A stretch of 64,000 nt of DNA from JAEUHO01 sp046350655 (GTDB lineage Bacteria > Planctomycetota > PLA2 > JAEUHO01). The DNA lies in contig JAXMAB010000008.1 in assembly GCA_046350655.1 (NCBI GenBank), positions 186,001 through 250,000 on the forward strand, given 5' to 3'. Position numbers and translations under genes: made by a program. Below the pieces are notes generated by a model. That model saw only the letters and a list, made by a program, of their open reading frames with translations. It did not search any database and was not told the origin of the DNA. Shown here one piece after another: positions 59,381-64,000 of the stretch; position 1 is the stretch's first letter; the number at the start of each line of letters is the position of its first letter.

Positions 59381-59572
59381 CCGCCAATCATCGACCGGCA
59401 TCTATTGGCGGATGGGCCTCGCGTACCGGGGGCCGATCCGCCAATCAACGACCGGCATCTATTGGCGGATCCGCCAGTAAACGACTGGCATGGATTGGCG
59501 GACGGGCCTCGCGTACCGGGGGGGGAGGGGTTGGTTCCGCCCATTGGGGACCGGCACCGGATGGCGGAACCA
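59381..59572. repeat. composite hairpin array, locus C (three class-A units and one class-B unit)
   Basis: Class A units are 59381-59411 (CCGCCAAT/ATTGGCGG), 59435-59471 (eleven-base arms GATCCGCCAAT and complement) and 59470-59502 (TCCGCCA/TGGCGGA). Their loops carry CGACCGGCAT, the complement of the loop in loci A and B, so this array is inverted relative to those. The class B unit has arms TGGTTCCGCC (59532-59541) and GGCGGAACCA (59563-59572). Decamer copies at 59414 and 59504, each followed by TACCGGGG, separate the units. The array lies between the 57471 gene and the mraZ promoter region. Confidence 0.85.
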
Positions 59573-59730
59573 GCACGGGGGCCCCCGGGTCAAGGGGGGC
59601 CCGCGGGGAGCCGAACACGGGAGGAGAACGCGGCCTCGCCCAGGGCGGGACCGTCGGCCGGGCCCCCTTCGGCTCGCCGGACGGCCTCCTTGAGCGCCCG
59701 CGCGGGGACCTGCCGCCGGCTGTCCGGTGT

Positions 59731-59761
59731 TCCTAAGCGTAGCGCCTGGAACATCTTAGGA
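59731..59761. promoter_or_regulatory. inverted repeat in the AT-richer region upstream of mraZ
   Basis: TCCTAAG (59731-59737) and CTTAGGA (59755-59761) form seven-base arms across 17 bases, about 30 bases upstream of the predicted -35 box. The region 59725-59825 is far richer in A/T than the rest of the window. A binding site for a regulator of the division cluster is possible. Confidence 0.35.
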
Positions 59762-59790
59762 CGTCGCGGTGTCAACTTGTGTATTGCCGT

Positions 59791-59819
59791 TTGCCAAAAT
59801 GGGCACTCGGGTGTAAAAA
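59791..59819 (+). promoter_or_regulatory. sigma-70-like promoter of the mraZ division cluster
   Basis: TTGCCA (59791-59796, five of six to consensus) is followed after exactly 17 bases by TAAAAA (59814-59819, four of six). Transcription would begin near 59826, leaving a leader of about 48 bases before the mraZ ATG. This is the best promoter match in the window. Confidence 0.65.
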
Positions 59820-59873
59820 AGTGTCACGTCCGGAGCCGACAGGCGGCCCCGGCGGGCGTGGGTCGGGCGCGGC

Positions 59874-60320
59874 ATGTACCTCTTCACGGGACAGCGCGAC
59901 CACAAGATCGACGGGAAGGACCGCATCGTGGTCCCGTCGGCCTACGCGAACGCCATCGCGGCGACGGGCAAGGGGGTCGTCTACCTCGTGCCCGGCCCCG
60001 ACGGCGGCTGCCTCGAGGCCTATCCGGGCGACGTCTTCGAGGCGATGGCGGGGGGCCAGGTCCCCAACCGCTTCGACGGGGACCTCGCCCGCAAGCGCGC
60101 GTTCTTCAGCAACGCCGAGCGCTGCGAATTGACCGGTCCGGGACGCATCTCGATCCCCGACCGGTTCCTCGCGCTCTTCCCCAAGCGGGAGGTGCGCATC
60201 TGCGGCTTCAACACGTACCTCGAGCTCTGGGATCCCCAGCGCTGGGAGGTCGAGGTGGGCAGCGGGATTCGCGTCGAAGGGAAGCAGGCCGACGGGGGGA
60301 AGCCCCCTCCGAAGGCGTAG
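59874..60320 (+). CDS. mraZ: MraZ transcriptional regulator
   Basis: This 148-residue protein starts at ATG 59874. It has two AbrB-like SpoVT repeats: HKIDGKDRIVVPSAYANAI and TGPGRISIPDRFLALF, each with the family's GR/DR-hydrophobic-P motif. LTGPGRISIP is the most recognisable. The C-terminal segment (REVRICGFNTYLELWDPQRW) is also diagnostic. MraZ forms ring oligomers, binds repeats upstream of its own gene and represses the division and cell-wall operon. It is first in the cluster as usual, six bases before rsmH. I could not identify classical TGGGN repeat boxes with certainty in its leader. Confidence 0.94.
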   Translation: MYLFTGQRDHKIDGKDRIVVPSAYANAIAATGKGVVYLVPGPDGGCLEAYPGDVFEAMAGGQVPNRFDGDLARKRAFFSNAERCELTGPGRISIPDRFLALFPKREVRICGFNTYLELWDPQRWEVEVGSGIRVEGKQADGGKPPPKA

Positions 60321-60326
60321 GGCTCG

Positions 60327-61235
60327 GTGTCGGCCGGGTCCGACGATCTTTCTCTTCTCCATCGGCCGGTCCTCGTCGCCGAGGTGCTCCAGCACCTCGG
60401 GGCGGAGGGCCGTGAACGGTCGCTCGTCGTGGACGGGACGGTCGGGTACGGCGGCCACGCGGAGGCGATGCTCTCCGCGTGGCCGTCGTGCCGGCTGTTC
60501 GGCCTCGACCGCGACCTCGTCGCGCTGCAGTCCACGAAGACGCGGCTCGCGCGGTTCGGCGCCCGGGTGCGCCTGTTCCACGCCTCGTACGCGGACCTCC
60601 CCGAGGTCCTCGAGGAGGCGGGGGAGGGGCGGCCCGACGCGGTGCTGCTCGACCTCGGCGTCTCGTCGCCGCAGCTCGACGTGCGCGGCCGCGGGTTCTC
60701 CTTCCGGGCGGAGGACGACCCCGCGGACATGCGGTTCGACGCGTCGTCCGACGCGCCGACCGCCGCCGACTTCGTGAACCGCACGGACGAGCGCGAGCTC
60801 GCCCGCGTGATCTTCGAGGACGGCGGCGAGCGGCGCGCGCGCGCGGTGGCCCGGGCGCTCGTCGCGGCGCGCCCCGTGCGGATCGTGCGCGACCTCGTGC
60901 TGGCCATCCAGCGCGTGGTCCCGCGCGACGCCTCGGGGCTGCACCCCGCGACGCGCACGTTCCAGGCGCTGCGCATGGCGGTGAACGACGAGCGGGGGCA
61001 CCTGCGACGGGGGCTCGAGGCGGCGCTGGCCGCGCTCGCGCCCGGCGGGCGCCTCGCGGTGATCTCGTTCCACTCGGGCGAGGAACACGCGGTGAAGGAG
61101 GCGTTCCGCGCCGCGCAGGCGACGGGACGTGCGCGGGTGGTCACGACGAAGGGGGTCCGGCCGACGGAGGAGGAACTCGCGGCGAACCCGCGGGCCTCGT
61201 CGGCGCGGTTGCGGGTGGCGGAGGCGGTGGCGTAG
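60327..61235 (+). CDS. rsmH: 16S rRNA (cytosine-1402-N4)-methyltransferase
   Basis: This 302-residue SAM-dependent methyltransferase is the usual second gene of the cluster. Motifs: HRPVLVAEVLQHL, VDGTVGYGGHAEAML (SAM site), FGLDRDLVAL, DAVLLDLGVSSPQLDVRGRGFSF (catalytic-region signature) and DMRFD. The late HPATRTFQALRMAVNDE and VISFHSGEEHAVKEAFR segments complete the match. The start is a GTG at 60327 seven bases after the mraZ stop, without a strong ribosome site. Length matches the family. Confidence 0.95.
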   Translation: MSAGSDDLSLLHRPVLVAEVLQHLGAEGRERSLVVDGTVGYGGHAEAMLSAWPSCRLFGLDRDLVALQSTKTRLARFGARVRLFHASYADLPEVLEEAGEGRPDAVLLDLGVSSPQLDVRGRGFSFRAEDDPADMRFDASSDAPTAADFVNRTDERELARVIFEDGGERRARAVARALVAARPVRIVRDLVLAIQRVVPRDASGLHPATRTFQALRMAVNDERGHLRRGLEAALAALAPGGRLAVISFHSGEEHAVKEAFRAAQATGRARVVTTKGVRPTEEELAANPRASSARLRVAEAVA

Positions 61236-61299
61236 CGGCGGTCGGGATCGGGACGTACGGGTCGGGCAACACGGGTCGGGTGGCGGAGGGCGGACTTCG

Positions 61300-61719
61300 G
61301 TGAGGACGTTCTTGGCGACGCTCGTGGGGGCTGCGGTGCTCGCGACAGCGGTCGTGAGCGTCCGCCTGCACCTCCACGTCGCGCACCTCCGCTACCGCCT
61401 GTGGGCCCTCGACCAGGACCGCGTCCGCGCCGAGCGCGAGCAGCGCCTCGCGCGCGCCGACCTCGAGGCCGCGAAGGCCCCGCGCCGGCTCCTCGAGCGG
61501 TGGACCGCGATGCGCGAGGAGGCCGCCGAGGCGGTGCCCGTGCCGGCCCCGGTGCCGGCGGCGACGGCGCCCGCCGCGCCCGAGGCCCCGCCGGCCGCCG
61601 ACGACGCCGGGGACGCGGAGCCCGACGCCGACGCGAGGCCCGCGCCGACGCACCGCCCGGCGCCGCGCGCCGACGCGCCCGACGAGCCGCCGCCGGCGGA
61701 CGGGGAGGACGGCCGATGA
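61300..61719 (+). CDS. ftsL: FtsL-like bitopic division protein
   Basis: This 139-residue protein starts at a GTG at 61300, nine bases after GGAGGG. It has one N-terminal transmembrane helix (FLATLVGAAVLATAVVSVRL). A coiled-coil segment with a heptad pattern follows (HLRYRLWALDQDRVRAEREQ, then RLARADLEAAKAPRRLLERW). The last 60 residues are a Pro/Ala/Asp-rich tail containing a decamer copy at 61632. FtsL sequences are poorly conserved, so the call rests on size, topology and position between rsmH and ftsI. In other bacteria it acts with FtsB and FtsQ to activate FtsWI. Its stop overlaps the ftsI ATG by four bases. Confidence 0.8.
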   Translation: MRTFLATLVGAAVLATAVVSVRLHLHVAHLRYRLWALDQDRVRAEREQRLARADLEAAKAPRRLLERWTAMREEAAEAVPVPAPVPAATAPAAPEAPPAADDAGDAEPDADARPAPTHRPAPRADAPDEPPPADGEDGR

Positions 61720-63668
61720 GCACGCCGGTCCGTCCCGTCACCGAGCTGCCGCGCACGGTGCCCGTGGGGCTCGCGCGCACGACCCTGCGCGCGGTCCAGC
61801 GGACCCGCACGACGGTCGTGTTCGGCCTCGTCCTCGTGCTCTTCGCCGCGCTCCTCGTCCGCCTCGGGAAGGTGCAGCTCCTCGGCGGCGCCGGCTACCG
61901 CGGGATGGTGGACAACCAGCAGTCGGTGGTGAACGTGACGCCGCTGCGCGGGGCGATCCTCGACCGCGTGGGCCGCGTGCTCGCGCTGTCGCGCCCGGTG
62001 CGGAACGTGTTCGTGGAGGCCGGCGGCGTCATCGACCGCAAGACGGACTCCGTGCTCCTGGCGGTCGAGGACGTGCCCCGGTTCGCCGTGACGCTGTCGG
62101 AGCTGCTCGAGGGCGTGCCCTCCGCGAAGGAGATCCGCGAGCTCATCCAGAAGCGCCGGATGGACGCGTTCAGCCGGAGCGGGTCGGCCATGGTCCCGGT
62201 CCGCCGCGCGATCGACGACCCGCGCCTGATCGAGCGCCTCGACGAGGCGAAGGCCCGGCTCCCCGGGCTCGTCGTCCGCCACGCGGACCGTCGCGACTAC
62301 CCGAACGGCTCGTGGGGCGGCCACCTCCTCGGCGTCGCGCGCGCCCCCGACGCCGACCGCGCCCCCGAGGGCATCGACGGCATCGAGCAGGGTCTCGACG
62401 GCTTCCTCTGCGGCCAGACGGTCCGCCGCCTCGTCCCGCGCGACGGCCGCGGCCGCGCGTTCGTCACGCCGCGCACCGTGGACGCCCGCGAGGACGCCGA
62501 CGGCCGCACCGCGTGGCTGTCCATCGACCTCGTCGTGCAGGGCTTCTGCGAGCAGGCCCTCGACCGCCTGATGGACGAGTGGAACCCCATGGGCGCCGTG
62601 GCGATCGTGATGGACCCGTCGACGGGCGACGTGCTCGCCCTCGCGCAGCGCCCCGGCTTCGACCCGTCGGACGCCGCCGGCGCCGCGGGCCTCGACCTCG
62701 CCGCGCAGTGGCGGACCGAGGTGGGCTCGACGTTCAAGCCGATCACGGGCGCGCGGGCCCTCGACCTCGGGCTCGTGGGCCCGCAGGAGACGTTCGAGCT
62801 GCCGCGGTCGCGCGAGTTCCGCGTGGGCCGCGCGGTCACGACCGTCAAGGACGCGCACGAGGGCGAGGCGCTCGAGTCCGGCACGCTCGTCGAGGTGATC
62901 GCGCACTCGAACAACCCCGACGCCGCGCTGTGGGCGCAGCGGATCGGCGCCGAGGGCATGCAGGCGCTGCTCGCCGACCTCGGGGTCGAGCGGCCGTTCC
63001 CGCTGCTCGGCCTGCCGAAGTCGCGCGAGGGCGTCGGCATGATCCCGTGGAAGCGCCTCGGCGAGGCCGACCACCTCCGTTGGGGGTTCGGCCACGGCTT
63101 CACGATGACGCCGCTGCGCCTCGCGGCGACGTTCTGCGCGTTCGCGCGCGACGACTTCCGCACCGTGACGCCGCGCCTCGTCCTCGCCGTCGGCGGCGAG
63201 ACGGTGCCCGACCTGGGCCTCGGGCCGTGCCTCGCGCGCAACCCGGTCCACCAGGGCGCGCTGCGCGCCGGCCTGCGCGCCTGCGTCACCGACGGCACCG
63301 GCAAGAAGTCGGTGCTCTCGACGAAGTACGCGATCGCCGGCAAGACCGGCACCGCGAAGAAGCCCGTCGGCGACGGCCAGTACTACTCGTGCTCGTTCGT
63401 CGGGTACGCGCCCGCCGAGCGGCCGCGCGTCGTCGTGCTCGTGATGGCGCAGGAGCCGCGCGCGAAGGCCGACGGGATGAAGCCGTACGGCGGCGCGGTC
63501 GCCGGCCCCGCGGTGAAGTTCATCGTCGAGAAGACGCTCGAGGACTACTTCGGCCTGCCGACCGCCGACGGCTCGGGCCGCGCCGCCGTCGTGTCCGTCC
63601 CGGACGCGGCGCCCGCGTCCGCGCCCGCCGTCCCGCTGTACGCCGTACCCGCCCGGGAGGGACGATGA
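61716..63668 (+). CDS. ftsI: division-type class B penicillin-binding protein (peptidoglycan transpeptidase)
   Basis: This 650-residue bitopic protein has a membrane helix at about 35-52 (VFGLVLVLFAALLVRLGKVQ). The class B PBP dimerisation region follows (VTPLRGAILDRVGRVLALS). The transpeptidase domain has all three catalytic motifs: Ser338 in STFK, SNN (Ser398) and KTG (Lys543 in AGKTGTAKK). It cross-links septal peptidoglycan with FtsW. No PASTA repeats are present. Its ATG overlaps the ftsL stop (ATGA) and its stop overlaps the murE start. The presence of an intact enzyme matters because many Planctomycetes have lost parts of this cluster. Confidence 0.93.
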   Translation: MSTPVRPVTELPRTVPVGLARTTLRAVQRTRTTVVFGLVLVLFAALLVRLGKVQLLGGAGYRGMVDNQQSVVNVTPLRGAILDRVGRVLALSRPVRNVFVEAGGVIDRKTDSVLLAVEDVPRFAVTLSELLEGVPSAKEIRELIQKRRMDAFSRSGSAMVPVRRAIDDPRLIERLDEAKARLPGLVVRHADRRDYPNGSWGGHLLGVARAPDADRAPEGIDGIEQGLDGFLCGQTVRRLVPRDGRGRAFVTPRTVDAREDADGRTAWLSIDLVVQGFCEQALDRLMDEWNPMGAVAIVMDPSTGDVLALAQRPGFDPSDAAGAAGLDLAAQWRTEVGSTFKPITGARALDLGLVGPQETFELPRSREFRVGRAVTTVKDAHEGEALESGTLVEVIAHSNNPDAALWAQRIGAEGMQALLADLGVERPFPLLGLPKSREGVGMIPWKRLGEADHLRWGFGHGFTMTPLRLAATFCAFARDDFRTVTPRLVLAVGGETVPDLGLGPCLARNPVHQGALRAGLRACVTDGTGKKSVLSTKYAIAGKTGTAKKPVGDGQYYSCSFVGYAPAERPRVVVLVMAQEPRAKADGMKPYGGAVAGPAVKFIVEKTLEDYFGLPTADGSGRAAVVSVPDAAPASAPAVPLYAVPAREGR

Positions 63669-64000
63669 ACCTCGCCGCCGCCCCCGTCCCCCGCAGCGCC
63701 GGCGCGCTCGAGCGCCTCTTCGCCGGCCGCGCCGAGGGCGTCCGCCTCGTCGGCGCCGACCCGTCGCTCCGCGTGACGGGCCTCGTCGACGACTCGCGCG
63801 AGGCCGCCGCCGGCACCGCGTTCTTCGCCCGCCACGGCAGCAAGGCCGACGGCGTCGCGTTCGTGCGGGCCGCGCGGGCCGCCGGCGCGGCCCTCGTGAT
63901 CGCCCGCGAGGTCGTCGCCGCCGACGTGCCGACGCTCGTCGTGCCGGACGTCGACGCCGCGCTGCGCGAGGCCGCCGACGCGTGGTACGGCCGGCCGCAG
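63665..64000 (+). CDS. murE: UDP-N-acetylmuramyl-tripeptide synthetase, N-terminal part (cut by window)
   Basis: The first 112 residues are present, starting at the ATG that overlaps the ftsI stop. They show the Mur-ligase N-terminal Rossmann-like domain of MurE: VTGLVDDSREAAAGTAFFAR, then HGSKADGVAFVRAARAAGA and ALVIAREVVAADVPTLVVPD, where DSRxxxxGxxFFAxxG is the UDP-binding signature. The ATP-binding GTxGKT motif lies beyond the window. MurF has a related domain, but gene order after ftsI favours MurE. It adds the third peptide residue to UDP-MurNAc-dipeptide. Confidence 0.85.
   Translation, partial: MNLAAAPVPRSAGALERLFAGRAEGVRLVGADPSLRVTGLVDDSREAAAGTAFFARHGSKADGVAFVRAARAAGAALVIAREVVAADVPTLVVPDVDAALREAADAWYGRPQ

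Noticed and set aside
29745..59572. CRISPR array as an explanation of the repeated hairpin units
   Set aside because: The units are few, unevenly spaced, palindromic over their full length and separated by another repeat and not by unique spacers; no cas genes are present.

Overview
The window is about three-quarters G+C and its genes are packed on both strands. I think it is a bacterial chromosome segment, most likely from a very GC-rich member of the Planctomycetota. The reasons are the number of secreted lipoproteins with FG-GAP/VCBS and ASPIC-UnbV repeats, a PD40 protein resembling the hydrazine-synthase alpha middle region and carrying a CXXCH tail, cytochromes fused to beta-propellers, and a giant FecR-VIT-VWA-TPR protein. 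The phylum call is an inference; no rRNA or marker phylogeny was available.

Layout. 1-4337 (minus): a leucine-rich-repeat secreted protein, a CPBP membrane protease and a small membrane protein. 4626-13205 (plus): one 2,859-residue FecR/VIT/VWA/TPR protein. 13390-26208 (plus): a very tight ten-gene run of multiheme cytochrome, DAHP synthase, CRTAC1-like lipoprotein, PD40/CXXCH protein, propeller-cytochrome peroxidase, sensor-type propeller, Rid-family protein, two periplasmic binding proteins (the second frameshifted) and a nitrilase. Six of its junctions are 4-bp overlaps or gaps of 8 bp or less, so it reads as one operon. 26275-29634 (minus): a large TPR/VCBS/UnbV lipoprotein converging on it. 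30049-41034: esterase, ECF sigma factor with a membrane partner, radical SAM protein, YbhB-like lipoprotein, queG coupled to CYTH-CHAD, a secreted protein, a ferritin-like protein and an FGGY kinase. 41160-44093: korAB ending in a strong terminator. 44365-53633: ABC exporter, two tandem VCBS paralogues, an eight-fold-repeat lipoprotein and a deaminase. 53818-59357: tRNA-Ser(GGA), a DMT transporter, a small basic-tailed protein, rlmN, SRP RNA and a membrane-anchored carboxypeptidase-regulatory-like protein. 59874-64000: start of a division/cell-wall cluster mraZ-rsmH-ftsL-ftsI-murE behind a recognisable promoter.

Two sequence-level systems stand out from the genes. (1) The decamer GGGCCTCGCG (either strand), usually extended by GTCC, TACC or TCCC, occurs about 39 times by my reading. 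Sixteen copies are intergenic, and many coding copies fall in signal peptides, linkers or tails. (2) Three intergenic loci (29745-29992, 39281-39450, 59381-59572) carry the same composite array: two or three hairpins with CCGCCAAT/ATTGGCGG arms around an ATGCCGGTCG loop, followed by one hairpin with GGTTCCGCC/GGCGGAACC arms around the same loop core. Both look like dispersed genome-wide elements, and I regard them as the best candidates for something undescribed. No transposase, CRISPR array, phage gene or rRNA was seen.
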